64,000 bases of DNA from assembly GCA_900472395.1 (NCBI GenBank), contig UCHV01000004.1, positions 124,001-188,000 on the forward strand, given 5' to 3'. Of the stretch, positions 29,578 through 39,309 are shown piece by piece. Within the stretch, counting starts at the first letter, position 1, and each line of letters opens with the position of its first letter. The notes below the pieces were generated by a model. It was not told the DNA's origin and did not search any database. It saw only the letters and a list, made by a program, of their open reading frames with translations. This stretch comes from Hyphomicrobiales bacterium (GTDB lineage Bacteria > Pseudomonadota > Alphaproteobacteria > Rhizobiales > Rhizobiaceae). The position numbers were made by a program, and so were the translations under genes.

Positions 29578-32112
29578 TCATTCCTTGGCTGGCGCCCGCT
29601 CGACAAAGCCGTCCAGCACCCGTTTTTCGCCGGCACGGTCGAACTCGATGGTCAGCTTGTTGCCTTCGACCGCAGACACATTGCCATTGCCGAACTTGAT
29701 ATGGAAAACCCGGTCGCCGACGAAAAATTTCGATGGTGTCGAAGCCACGGACTTCGCCACCAGTTCGCCGTCTATCGTGCGTCCGCGCGGTCCGCTTTCG
29801 CCGTAACCGATGCGCTCCACCGCATGGCCGGAGCGCGAACCCCAGTTGTCGCGGGTGGCGTCGGTCTTGTTCTGTTGGGCGCGTTTCCATCCTGGCGTCG
29901 AATAGGAGTTGGCAAATGGCTCGGCCTTGTCGAAACGTGACTGGCCGTAACCACCGCGCCCGCCATATCCGCCATAGCTCGAATCCGATGGTTCGGCGAC
30001 ATCCACATGCGCCGGAGGCAGTTCGTCGAGGAAACGCGACGGCATGGTCGATTGCCAGAGGCCGTGGATGCGTCGGTTGGAGACGAACCACAGATGGCAG
30101 CGGTGTTTGGCGCGCGTCAGGCCCACATAGGCAAGGCGGCGTTCTTCCTCCAGACCGGAGCGGCCGCCTTCATCGAGCGCGCGCTGGTGCGGAAACAGGC
30201 CCTCTTCCCAGCCCGGCAGGAACACGGTGTCAAATTCCAGCCCCTTGGCCGAATGCAGTGTCATGATCGATACCGCGTCGAGGTTCTCGTTGGTCTCGGC
30301 ATCCATGACCAGCGATACGTGCTCAAGGAAGCCACGCATCGATTCGAACTGCTCCATCGAGCGGATCAGTTCCTTGAGGTTTTCCAGACGTCCCGGCGCT
30401 TCCGCCGATTTGTCGTTCTTCCACATGTCGGTGTAACCCGACTCTTCCAGGATCTGCTCTGCAAGTTCGGTATGCGGAACGTTTTCAAGTCGTTCCTGCC
30501 AGTTTTTGAAACTTTGAATCACGTCGAACAGCGCCTTGCGCGCCTTCGGCTTCAGTTCGTCCGTCTCGATGATGTCGGAGGCCGCGGCCAGCATGGGGAT
30601 ATCGCGGGCGCGAGCGTAATCATGCAGGTTGCGGATGGTGGTATCGCCAAGGCCGCGCTTCGGCGTGTTGACGATCCGCTCGAAGGCCAGATCGTCGGCG
30701 GGCTGGCAGACGAGGCGGAAGTAAGCCATCGCATCGCGCACTTCGAGACGCTCGTAGAAGCGCGGGCCGCCGATGACGCGGTAATTGAGGCCGAGCGTAA
30801 CGAACCGGTCTTCGAACTCGCGCATCTGGAAAGAAGCACGCACGAGGATCGCCATGTCGTTCAGCGCGTGTTTCTTGCCGTTGGTGCTGTCGCCGCGTTG
30901 CAGTCGCTCGATTTCCTCTCCGACGGCTCTGGCTTCCTCTTCACTGTCCCAGGCCGCATGCACCTGTACCTTCTGGTCGTCCGGGTCACTGCGGTCGGTG
31001 AACAGCGTTTTGCCAAGCCGCCCTTCATTATGGGCGATCAGGTGACCGGCGGCACCGAGGATGTGTTCGGTGGAGCGATAATTGCGCTCCAGCTTGATAA
31101 CCTTGGCGCCGACGAAATCCTTCTCGAAGCGAAGAATATTGTCCACCTCGGCACCGCGCCAGCCATAGATAGACTGATCGTCGTCGCCAACGCAGCAGAC
31201 ATTTTGCGGTACGCCCTTGGGGCGCTGCGCCAGCAGCCGCAGCCACATGTACTGGGCGGTATTGGTATCCTGATATTCGTCCACCAGAATGTAGCGAAAG
31301 CGCTGGTGGTATTCCTTCAAGAGGTCCGGTGCCTTGCGGAACAGCGCGATCGGATGCAGCAGAAGGTCGCCGAAATCGCAGGCGTTTAGGGTGCGCAGGC
31401 GCGCCTGATAGGCGGCATAAAGCTCGCGGCCCTTGCCGTTGGCAAATGCACGGGCGTCGCCTTCGGGAATGTCCGGCGGCAGCAGGCCCTTGTTTTTCCA
31501 GCCATCGATCATGCCGGCAAACTGCTTTGCCGGCCAGCGCTTGTCGTCCAGGCCTTCCGCCTGGATCAGCTGCTTGATCAGCCGCACCACGTCGTCTGTA
31601 TCGAGAATGGTGAAGTCGGAGCGCAGGCCGACAAGCTCGGCATGACGGCGCAGCAGTTTCACGCCGATCGAGTGAAAGGTGCCGAGCCAGGGCATGCCCT
31701 CGACGGCGCCACCGACGAGAACGCCGATACGTTCCTTCATCTCGCGCGCCGCCTTGTTGGTAAAGGTGACTGCGAGGATCTGACTCGGAAATGCCTTGTT
31801 GGTTTCGAGAATGTGAGCGATGCGGGTGGTGAGCACACGTGTCTTGCCGGTGCCGGCACCCGCTAGAACCAGGACAGGGCCGTCCGTCGTTTCCACCGCC
31901 TCGCGCTGTTCGGGATTGAGGCCCGAGAGATAATCCGGGGCAGGCCGGTTCTGGTCGCGCGCCGCCATGGCGCGGGCGGCGATACCGAGGCCGCCTGACG
32001 CGGTTCCTGCTGAAGGTGAACCTGCCGTCGCTGGCACGGTAGCGCCACGCTGCTGGCGCCGGGGTTCCGGCTCCTCGTCGAAGAACGGAATATCGTCGAA
32101 ACTGTTGGTCAT
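29578..32112 (-). CDS. uvrD: ATP-dependent DNA helicase UvrD/PcrA (SF1A)
   Basis: 844 aa from ATG at 32112 (MTNSFDDIPFF); the frame is open further upstream but without coding character. Helicase motifs: Q motif region LNPEQREAVE, Walker A VLAGAGTGKTRVLTTRI, motif Ia, Walker B ILVDEYQDTN, motif III GDDDQSIYGWRGAE, motif IV ERNYRS, motif V TLHSAKGLEFDTVFLPGWEEG and motif VI RRLAYVGLTRAK. A C-terminal Tudor-like segment (FFVGDRVFHIKFGNGNVSAV) fits PcrA/UvrD binding to RNA polymerase. It unwinds DNA in excision and mismatch repair. The N-terminal ~55 residues are disordered and acidic. Confidence 0.95.
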   Translation of the reverse strand: MTNSFDDIPFFDEEPEPRRQQRGATVPATAGSPSAGTASGGLGIAARAMAARDQNRPAPDYLSGLNPEQREAVETTDGPVLVLAGAGTGKTRVLTTRIAHILETNKAFPSQILAVTFTNKAAREMKERIGVLVGGAVEGMPWLGTFHSIGVKLLRRHAELVGLRSDFTILDTDDVVRLIKQLIQAEGLDDKRWPAKQFAGMIDGWKNKGLLPPDIPEGDARAFANGKGRELYAAYQARLRTLNACDFGDLLLHPIALFRKAPDLLKEYHQRFRYILVDEYQDTNTAQYMWLRLLAQRPKGVPQNVCCVGDDDQSIYGWRGAEVDNILRFEKDFVGAKVIKLERNYRSTEHILGAAGHLIAHNEGRLGKTLFTDRSDPDDQKVQVHAAWDSEEEARAVGEEIERLQRGDSTNGKKHALNDMAILVRASFQMREFEDRFVTLGLNYRVIGGPRFYERLEVRDAMAYFRLVCQPADDLAFERIVNTPKRGLGDTTIRNLHDYARARDIPMLAAASDIIETDELKPKARKALFDVIQSFKNWQERLENVPHTELAEQILEESGYTDMWKNDKSAEAPGRLENLKELIRSMEQFESMRGFLEHVSLVMDAETNENLDAVSIMTLHSAKGLEFDTVFLPGWEEGLFPHQRALDEGGRSGLEEERRLAYVGLTRAKHRCHLWFVSNRRIHGLWQSTMPSRFLDELPPAHVDVAEPSDSSYGGYGGRGGYGQSRFDKAEPFANSYSTPGWKRAQQNKTDATRDNWGSRSGHAVERIGYGESGPRGRTIDGELVAKSVASTPSKFFVGDRVFHIKFGNGNVSAVEGNKLTIEFDRAGEKRVLDGFVERAPAKE

Positions 32113-32407
32113 GAGGGTCAATGTAGTGATTCGGAACCGAAAGGCCAGAAAAGATGTTCTGGTTTCATTCCATTGCTGCATGTCGGCTGTGGACTTTTGC
32201 CTTAAGCGCCACCCTGAAACGCCAAAGCGGCCATCCGATGACAGCCCTCCTGTGCCAAAAAACATCGTTGCCGTTCAAGGTTTAAGCATCTGCCATATGC
32301 TTGAAGTTGCGTGAGGTTACAAATCGGTAAGGTGTCTTGCCAAGCATTGCGCAACCAAGCTGAAACGAAGATACTTCGCCCACTCAAGTTGAATGCCGGA
32401 GAATTGC

Positions 32408-33577
32408 ATGCGGGTTGGAAACCAGTTCCTGATCTCGGTGGCGGCGTTGCTCGCGGGACTCTGTCTGTGGGTTTATCTGTCGGCTGATGCCGGTCGCACA
32501 CTGGTTTCCATGGGCGTGCCGGAAAGTGTGGTCGCGAAGATCAATCCGGGCGTGACCGAGCCTGTTTCCGCCACCGCGCCTTCCGGCAGTGCTGCCACAC
32601 CGCCCCGCGCCGGTGGGGGCCAGCAGGCCGTGCTGGTCGCTACCCGGCCGGTCGGCAAGGGTATCGTCAATGATCAGCTGTCGGCAATCGGCAGCGGCGA
32701 GGCGATCCAGTCGGTCATCGTCATGCCGCAGGCCGCCGGCACGATCAACGAAATCCACGTCAAGTCCGGCGATCGCGTCAAGAAGGGCCAGTTGCTGGCG
32801 CAGCTCGATGACGACGAACAGATCATCCTGCGCGATCAGGCGCAGGTGCTCCTGCGCAGCGCCAAGGAGAAGGCGGACAGCTATTCGGCGCTGAAAAGTT
32901 TTTCGCGCCTCGATGTTCTGGATGCGCAGATCGCCAAGGAAACGGCGGAACTTGCCCTTACCAATGCAGAGCTTGCCTTGAAGCGACGTTCGGTTCTGGC
33001 ACCGATCGACGGCATTGTCGGCATCGTGGCGGTCAATATCGGCGACAACGTCACCACATCCAGCAATGTCGTGCAGGTGGATGACCGCGAACAGTTGCTG
33101 GTCGATTTCTGGGCGCCGGAACGTTTTGCGGTGCAGGTCGCGATCGGCATGCCGGTCGAAGCGACGTCGGCCTCGCGTCCGGGGCGCGTTTTCGAAGGCG
33201 AGGTCGAGGCTGTCGACAACCGCGTCGACCCGGCCAGCCGCACCATCCGCATCCGCGCCAAGATCGAAAACGAAGAAGACTTGTTGCGCGCCGGTATGTC
33301 CTTCGGCGTCACCATGCGTTTTCCGGGCGAAACCTATGCCACGGTCGATCCGCTGGCCGTGCAGTGGGACAGCAAGGGCTCTTTCGTCTGGCAAATCGTG
33401 GACAAGAAGTCGGTCAAAGCCCGCGTGCGCATCATTCAGCGTAACCCGGATGCCATCCTTGTTGCCGGCGATATCAAGGAAGGCGATGCCGTCGCCACCG
33501 AGGGCCTGCAGCGTGTCCGCGAAAACGGTGCCGTGCGCATTGCCGGTGAAAAGCCGCCGGAGGTCGCCAGCCGATGA
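32408..33577 (+). CDS. RND efflux periplasmic adaptor (membrane fusion protein)
   Basis: 389 aa from ATG at 32408, where CCGGAG lies 6 bases upstream; ATG 32393 is an alternative. N-terminal membrane anchor (FLISVAALLAGLCLWVYLSA) rather than a lipobox. Lipoyl halves IGSGEAIQSVIVMPQAAGTI (~97) and RRSVLAPIDGIVGIVAVNIGDNV flank a short alpha-hairpin. A beta-barrel segment (VDNRVDPASRTIRIRAKIENEEDLLRAGM) follows. This is the MexH/AcrA-like adaptor joining the inner RND pump to an outer-membrane channel. It overlaps the pump gene by ATGA. No outer-membrane factor gene is next to it. Confidence 0.9.
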   Translation: MRVGNQFLISVAALLAGLCLWVYLSADAGRTLVSMGVPESVVAKINPGVTEPVSATAPSGSAATPPRAGGGQQAVLVATRPVGKGIVNDQLSAIGSGEAIQSVIVMPQAAGTINEIHVKSGDRVKKGQLLAQLDDDEQIILRDQAQVLLRSAKEKADSYSALKSFSRLDVLDAQIAKETAELALTNAELALKRRSVLAPIDGIVGIVAVNIGDNVTTSSNVVQVDDREQLLVDFWAPERFAVQVAIGMPVEATSASRPGRVFEGEVEAVDNRVDPASRTIRIRAKIENEEDLLRAGMSFGVTMRFPGETYATVDPLAVQWDSKGSFVWQIVDKKSVKARVRIIQRNPDAILVAGDIKEGDAVATEGLQRVRENGAVRIAGEKPPEVASR

Positions 33578-36500
33578 GCAGCCACGACGAGACGAACACC
33601 GGCGCAAGTCAGGGCATCGACGAGGAACGCGGCCACGGCAACAGCGCCGACAGCCAGAAGACATTCACTGCACTGTTCGTGCGCCGCCCGGTGCTCGCCG
33701 CCGTGCTCAACACGCTTCTCGTCGTTGCCGGTCTGGCGGCGCTTGTCGGCATCGAAGTGCGCGAACTGCCGGATGTAGATCAGCCAGTCATCAGCGTGCG
33801 CACCACCTATGACGGCGCTTCCGCCCAGACCATGGATCAGGAGGTCACCGACGTTATCGAAGGCGCGGTTGCCCGTGTCAGCGGCCTGAAATCCATCTCC
33901 TCCATTTCCGATTTCGGCCAGAGCCGCGTCACGCTGGAGTTCAGCGACACTGCCGATCTTGCCGTCGCCGCCAACGATGTGCGCGACGCGCTCGGCCGCG
34001 TTACCAATCAATTGCCAGAGGATGCCGACGAACCGCGCATCATCAAGGCCGACAGCGACAGTCAGCCGATCATGCGTCTTGCCGTCACCTCGACAAGTCT
34101 GTCGATGGAAGACCTGACGCTGCTGGTCGAAAACGAGATTTCCGACCGTCTTGCCGCCGTCGATGGTGTTGCGGATGTCGAGCTTTACGGCGACCAGGAA
34201 AAAGTCTTCCGAGTTGACGTGGACCAGGAGGCGCTTGCCGGTCGCGGATTGACGATCGCCGATCTGTCGGCGGCGCTTTCGACCGCAGCCATGGATGTTC
34301 CGGCCGGCTCGCTGGAATCCTCAACGCAGGACATCATCGTTCGCGCCACCGCCAACCTTACCAAGCCGGAGGATTTTGAAAACATCCTGATCGGCGACAA
34401 TGTGCGACTTCGCGATGTCGCCACCGTCATGCTTGGCCCGGATGATGGCACCACGGCCCTGCGTTCCAACAGCGTGCCCGGCGTCGGTCTCGGCGTATTG
34501 CGTCAGGCGCAATCGAATACGCTCAGTATTTCCGAGGGCGTGAAGGCCGCTGTGGCTGCCCTGCAGCCGAACCTGCCGGAAGGCACACGGATTGCCATCA
34601 CCAGCGACGACGCCGTGTTTATTCAGGGCGCGCTGCATGAGGTCGAGATCGCGTTGGGCCTCTCCAGCCTGATCGTTGTCGTCGTCATCTTCCTTTTCCT
34701 TCGCGATTGGAAGGCGACGCTTATTCCGGCGCTCACCATCCCTGTCGCGCTGATCGGCACGCTGGTGGCGATCTGGATGGTCGGTTTCTCCATTAACATC
34801 CTGACCTTGCTTGCCATCGTTCTTGCCACCGGCCTGGTGGTGGACGATGCGATCGTGGTTCTGGAAAACATCGTGAGACGCCGCGCCGAAGGCATGGGGC
34901 CGCGCGCTGCCGCCGTGCTCGGCACGCAGGAGGTCTTTTTCGCCGTTCTGGCGACCACGGCGACGCTTGCCGCCGTGTTCATTCCGCTTTCCTTCCTGCC
35001 GGGCCAGATGGGCGGTCTGTTCCGCGAATTCGGTTTCGTGCTGGCATTCGCTGTCGGTCTTTCGTCGATCACCGCGTTGACACTCTGCCCGATGATGGCG
35101 TCACGCATGCTCACCAAGCCGATGCGCGAGGACCACGGCATGCTCGGCCGGTTTGGCAGCATGCTGGCCAATCTTTATTCGACAACGCTCAAGGCCTGCC
35201 TCAACGCGCCGCTTGCCGTCATCATTGTCGGGCTCATCATTGCTGCTGCGGCCTATACGATGTTCGGTCGGGTGCAGAGCGAGCTGACGCCGCAGGAAGA
35301 CCGGGCCATGGTCATGCTGCGGGCCACCGCGCCGGAAGGCGTGAGCCTCCAGTACACCCGCGACAAGCTGCAACTGGTTGAGGAAAAGCTGCAGCCGCTG
35401 CGAGATAGTGGCGAGATCCAGAACATCTTTTCGATCTCAGGGCAGGGTGGAGCATCCAATAGCGGCTTCATGGTACTGACGCTGGCGCCATGGAGCGAAC
35501 GCAGCCGCACCCAGGCGGAAATTGTCAAGGATATCAACGCAGCCGTTGCGACCGTGCCGGCGCTGCGCGGTAACGCCATTCAGCAGAACAGCCTGCGTAT
35601 CCGTGGCGCGGGCAATGGTCTTCAGATGGCCATGGTCGGCACCAATCACGAACAGCTGACGGCCGCTTCGATCAAGCTGGTCGATGAATTGCGCCAGACC
35701 GGTCTGTTCGATACGCCGCGCCTCAATGACGAACCCAATCAGGCGCAGATTTTCGTTACCGTCAATCGTGAACGTGCCTCCGATCTCGGCATCGACATCA
35801 AGGCGCTTGGCACCTCCATCCAGTCGCTGCTGGAAGGCCGTTCGGTGGTGGATGTCTTCGCTGATGGTGAAGCGATCCCGGTCAAGCTGAAATCCACCAC
35901 GCGACCCATTGATGATCCGACCGATCTCGAGAACATATTCCTGAAGACCAAGGACGGTCGCATGGTGCCGATGTCCACGGTCGCGACGCTTGAAGAGCGC
36001 GCCGTTTCGCCGACGCTTCGCCGCGAACAGCAGCTTGCCGCCGTGTCGTTTTCGGCGGGCCTGCGCGAAGGTGTGTCGCTCGGTCAGGCCGTGGCCGTCG
36101 CCACACAGCTTGCCGAGCCGCTTCTGCCGCAGGGCGCGCGCATGATTCCGCTGGCGGAAGCTGCAACCCTGCAGGAAAATTCGCACGGCATGGCGCTCAC
36201 CTTCGGGTTTGCCATCGCCATCATCTTTCTGGTTCTCGCCGCACAGTTCGAAAGCGTGCTGTCGTCGATCATCATCATGTCCACCGTGCCGCTGGGGCTC
36301 GCCTGCGCCGTTTTTGCGCTCGTGCTTACGGGTTCGAGCCTCAACGTCTACAGCCAGATCGGTCTCGTTCTTCTGATCGGTGTGATGGCGAAAAACGGCA
36401 TTCTCATCGTCGAATTCGCCAACCATCTTCGTGACGCAGGTGCCTCTTGCCGCGAGGCAATTGAAAAGGCCTGCAGCATCCGCCTGCGTCCGGTCATGAT

Positions 36501-36774
36501 GACGATGATTGCCGCCGTGCTTGGCGGGGTGCCGCTGGTCCTGGCGCAAGGGGCAGGGGCGGAAGCCCGTATCGCACTGGGCTGGGTCATCGTCGGCGGT
36601 CTCGGCATGGCGACACTGGTGACGCTCTACATCACCCCCGTCGCCTATCTGCTTCTCGCCCGCTTCGGCAAGCCGCATGCCCATGAAGCCCAGCGCCTCA
36701 GCGATGAGCTGGCGCTGGCGCATGGCAAGGCTGCCAATGCTCCGAAGCCAAGGCCCTTGCAGGCAGCAGAGTAG
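33574..36774 (+). CDS. RND multidrug efflux transporter, HAE-1 type
   Basis: 1066 aa, 12 membrane helices with two large periplasmic loops. Proton-relay Asp pair in helix 4: LATGLVVDDAIVVLENIVRR. Other hallmarks: FVRRPVLAAVLNTLLVVAGLA at the start, GIEVRELPDVDQPVISV, a porter domain with QDRAM-like PQEDRAMVMLRATAPEG, and GLVLLIGVMAKNGILIVEFAN in helix 10. It exports toxic compounds using the proton gradient. Substrates cannot be read. It forms one unit with the adaptor gene. Its sequence differs clearly from the second pump at 57498-60647. Confidence 0.93.
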   Translation: MSSHDETNTGASQGIDEERGHGNSADSQKTFTALFVRRPVLAAVLNTLLVVAGLAALVGIEVRELPDVDQPVISVRTTYDGASAQTMDQEVTDVIEGAVARVSGLKSISSISDFGQSRVTLEFSDTADLAVAANDVRDALGRVTNQLPEDADEPRIIKADSDSQPIMRLAVTSTSLSMEDLTLLVENEISDRLAAVDGVADVELYGDQEKVFRVDVDQEALAGRGLTIADLSAALSTAAMDVPAGSLESSTQDIIVRATANLTKPEDFENILIGDNVRLRDVATVMLGPDDGTTALRSNSVPGVGLGVLRQAQSNTLSISEGVKAAVAALQPNLPEGTRIAITSDDAVFIQGALHEVEIALGLSSLIVVVVIFLFLRDWKATLIPALTIPVALIGTLVAIWMVGFSINILTLLAIVLATGLVVDDAIVVLENIVRRRAEGMGPRAAAVLGTQEVFFAVLATTATLAAVFIPLSFLPGQMGGLFREFGFVLAFAVGLSSITALTLCPMMASRMLTKPMREDHGMLGRFGSMLANLYSTTLKACLNAPLAVIIVGLIIAAAAYTMFGRVQSELTPQEDRAMVMLRATAPEGVSLQYTRDKLQLVEEKLQPLRDSGEIQNIFSISGQGGASNSGFMVLTLAPWSERSRTQAEIVKDINAAVATVPALRGNAIQQNSLRIRGAGNGLQMAMVGTNHEQLTAASIKLVDELRQTGLFDTPRLNDEPNQAQIFVTVNRERASDLGIDIKALGTSIQSLLEGRSVVDVFADGEAIPVKLKSTTRPIDDPTDLENIFLKTKDGRMVPMSTVATLEERAVSPTLRREQQLAAVSFSAGLREGVSLGQAVAVATQLAEPLLPQGARMIPLAEAATLQENSHGMALTFGFAIAIIFLVLAAQFESVLSSIIIMSTVPLGLACAVFALVLTGSSLNVYSQIGLVLLIGVMAKNGILIVEFANHLRDAGASCREAIEKACSIRLRPVMMTMIAAVLGGVPLVLAQGAGAEARIALGWVIVGGLGMATLVTLYITPVAYLLLARFGKPHAHEAQRLSDELALAHGKAANAPKPRPLQAAE

Positions 36775-36862
36775 AGGTCCGTACGGTCATGCCGATATTG
36801 CTTTTTTAGCAATTTGCGCCATCTTGACGAACGGGGCATGCTTTAGAGGGTTAGAGAGTACG

Positions 36863-38854
36863 GTGACATCTGAACAGGACGACACCAGACGGCTGGAAGC
36901 CCTTGCCCTTTACGACATCATGGATACGCCGCCGGAGCCGGAGTTCGACGATATCGTTCTGCTTGCCTCCGAACTCTGCCAGACGCCGGTGGCGTTGGTC
37001 AGCCTGCTGGAAACGGAACGGCAGTGGTTCAAGGCCCGCATCGGGTTCGATCTTGCGGAGACGCCGATCAGCCAGTCGGTTTGCGCGCACGCGCTGGAAA
37101 ATACCGGCCTGCTGATTATCCCGGATCTTGCCGCCGATCCGCGCACGTCGCAAAATAGCCTGGTTACCGAGCCGCCTCATATCCGTTTTTACGCCGGTGC
37201 GCCGCTTCTGTCGCCCGATGGCATCGCGATTGGGACGCTCTGCGTCATCGATACCGTGCCGCGCCCGGAAGGTCTCAGCCTTACGCAGAAGAAATCGCTT
37301 TCCGCGCTTGCGAGGCAGGTGGTGGTGCTTCTGGAAATGCGGCGTAATTCCAGCCGCAAGGACGATCTTTTCCGCCGCCAGAAACGTATCAGTTCCGAAG
37401 TCCGCGCAGTTGCTGCCAGCAGCATAGCCGCACAGGAGGCCGGCGGTATCGGCACGTTCGATATCGATGTGGCAACCGGCCGCATGAAGATATCGGCGGA
37501 AGGCTGCCGGATCTTTCGCCTGCCGGTGCAGGATGAGTATCCGGCAGATATCATCTACGATTTCATAGTGCCGGAAGATCGTCATCTGCCGTCTGCCAAC
37601 AAGTCCCGCGTAGAAGGCACCGCACTGCTGGAGGCCGAATACCGCATTCGTACACCGGAAGAGGGCATCCGGTGGATTTCACGCCGTGCGTCCTTCCATC
37701 ACGATGCCGATGGCCGCCCGGTGCGCATGGTCGGTACTTTGCAGGATATAACAGAGCAGCGCGCAGCGCACGCGCGCATGCAGGCGATGATCAAGCTCGG
37801 CGATGTGCTGCGCGATATGGAAGATGTGCAACAGGCTGCGTTCGAAGCTGCCGAATTGATGGCGAAGGCGCTCGGCGCCAGCCGCGCCGGTTTCGGCCTT
37901 GTCGATCCCGCCTCCGAAACGGTGATGATGCAACGAGACTGGCGCGCGCCCGGGGTCGGTACGCTGCAAGGTCGCCATCATTTTCGGGATTATGGTTCCT
38001 TCATCGACGATCTGCGCCGCGGCGAAACGGTATTGATCGGCGATGTCACCACCGATCCGCGCACCCGCGATCATTTTCAGGCATTGCTGGATATCGGCAT
38101 CCGCGTGCTGGTGAATGTGCCCATCTTCGACAAGGGGCAGTTCAACCTAGTGGTCTTCGTGCATTACGATGAGCCGCATGACTGGAAACAGCGCGAGATC
38201 GATTTCGTGCGTAGCGTGGGTGACCGTCTTCAAGCCGCGATAGGCCGACTGCTCGCCGAACACGACCAGGATATTCTCAATCGCGAACTAAGCCATCGCC
38301 TGAAAAATACGCTTTCCATCGTGCAGGCCATCGCCACCCAGACGTTGCGAACCGTTCCGGAGCGTGCGCCCATCGAAGCTTTCGAAAAACGGCTTCAGGC
38401 GCTGAGTTCCGCACACGATGTGCTGATCCACCGAAACTGGACGGGAGCCTCGATCCGGGACGTCGTTTCCGACACGCTCGATCGCATCGGTATGCTGGAA
38501 CGCGCCGACATTTCGGGCCCTACGGTCTTTCTTGGCCCGAAGGCGACGCAGTCTGTCATGCTGCTTCTGCATGAGCTTGCGACCAATGCCGTGAAATATG
38601 GTGGACTTTCGAATGGAACCGGCAAGATACATGTGAGTTGGAACGTCGATGGCGCACCGGATCATCCGCAACTGACCTTCGTCTGGCAGGAAAGCGGCGG
38701 CCCGCCTGTAACACCACCGACGCAAAAAGGTTTCGGCTCCCGCCTGATCCGTCTTGGACTGTTGGGAACCGGCGACGTCGACGTTCGTTATGACGCACCG
38801 GGAATCATGATAATCATGAAGGCCTCCCTGGTGCATTTGCAGGAAGCGGGTTGA
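36863..38854 (+). CDS. Cytoplasmic HWE-family sensor histidine kinase (GAF-PAS-GAF-HWE)
   Basis: About 663 aa from GTG at 36863; a weak AGAG site precedes it and no ATG is better placed. Domains: GAF (~15-165, with VCAHALENTGLLIIPDLAADPR and FYAGAPLLSPDGIAIGTLCVID), PAS (~195-305, GGIGTFDIDVATGRM to MVGTLQDITEQR), a second GAF (~320-465), then the HWE kinase core with phospho-accepting His478 in ELSHRLKNTLSIVQAIATQT, N box LHELATNAVKYGGLS and the WxE motif FVWQESGGPPV. No membrane helix, so a soluble sensor. HWE kinases are enriched in Rhizobiales and often respond to light, redox or general stress. The next gene is a single-domain response regulator. Confidence 0.9.
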   Translation: MTSEQDDTRRLEALALYDIMDTPPEPEFDDIVLLASELCQTPVALVSLLETERQWFKARIGFDLAETPISQSVCAHALENTGLLIIPDLAADPRTSQNSLVTEPPHIRFYAGAPLLSPDGIAIGTLCVIDTVPRPEGLSLTQKKSLSALARQVVVLLEMRRNSSRKDDLFRRQKRISSEVRAVAASSIAAQEAGGIGTFDIDVATGRMKISAEGCRIFRLPVQDEYPADIIYDFIVPEDRHLPSANKSRVEGTALLEAEYRIRTPEEGIRWISRRASFHHDADGRPVRMVGTLQDITEQRAAHARMQAMIKLGDVLRDMEDVQQAAFEAAELMAKALGASRAGFGLVDPASETVMMQRDWRAPGVGTLQGRHHFRDYGSFIDDLRRGETVLIGDVTTDPRTRDHFQALLDIGIRVLVNVPIFDKGQFNLVVFVHYDEPHDWKQREIDFVRSVGDRLQAAIGRLLAEHDQDILNRELSHRLKNTLSIVQAIATQTLRTVPERAPIEAFEKRLQALSSAHDVLIHRNWTGASIRDVVSDTLDRIGMLERADISGPTVFLGPKATQSVMLLLHELATNAVKYGGLSNGTGKIHVSWNVDGAPDHPQLTFVWQESGGPPVTPPTQKGFGSRLIRLGLLGTGDVDVRYDAPGIMIIMKASLVHLQEAG

Positions 38855-38856
38855 GA

Positions 38857-39246
38857 ATGGGGCAGTCACAGATGTTTGCCAAACCCGCGGTTCTTGTCGT
38901 GGAAGACGAGCCGCTTCTGCGCATGATGGCGGTGGACCTCGTTGAGGATGCCGGTTTCGAAGCGCTTGAGGCTGCCAATGCGGACGAGGCCATCAAAATC
39001 CTCGAATGTCGCAGCGACATACGGGTGATCTTCACCGATATCGATATGCCCGGCAGCATGGACGGCCTGCTTCTGGCTGCCGCCGTGCGCGACCGCTGGC
39101 CGCCGATCCAGATCATCCTCACCTCCGGCCATGTCCATATCAGCGAAGTCGAATTGCCGCTGGGCGGTTTGTTCTTCTCAAAGCCCTACGATCATCTTCA
39201 GGTGACACGCGCCCTCCAAACCATGGCGGCAGGGGCAACCCATTGA
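38857..39246 (+). CDS. Single-domain response regulator
   Basis: 129 aa from ATG 38857; TTG 38851 overlapping the kinase stop and ATG 38872 are alternatives. Receiver domain only: VLVVEDEPLLRMM (acidic pocket E16, D17), phospho-acceptor Asp61 in VIFTDIDMPG, then ILTSGH and FFSKPYD with the conserved Lys. No output domain, so it probably acts through protein contacts or as a phosphate sink. It lies 2 bases after the HWE kinase stop, so the two are almost certainly partners. Confidence 0.9.
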   Translation: MGQSQMFAKPAVLVVEDEPLLRMMAVDLVEDAGFEALEAANADEAIKILECRSDIRVIFTDIDMPGSMDGLLLAAAVRDRWPPIQIILTSGHVHISEVELPLGGLFFSKPYDHLQVTRALQTMAAGATH

Positions 39247-39281
39247 AGAAAATGCCGGCAACGGATTTCTCCGCAGCCGGC
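39247..39281 (-). terminator. Terminator between the response regulator and ridA
   Basis: On the reverse strand GCCGGC-TGCGGA-GAAA-TCCGT-T-GCCGGC forms a hairpin followed by ATTTTCTT. It suits the ridA transcript and may also stop the convergent response regulator transcript. Confidence 0.65.
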
Positions 39282-39309
39282 GTGTCTTCGTTTTCGAACA
39301 GGCAGTATT

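Noticed and set aside
28794-32112. Toxin-antitoxin or defence island around the metallophosphoesterase and helicase
   Set aside because: The helicase is a normal UvrD/PcrA with a Tudor tail and the phosphoesterase has all usual motifs. No nuclease, integrase or composition change is visible nearby.
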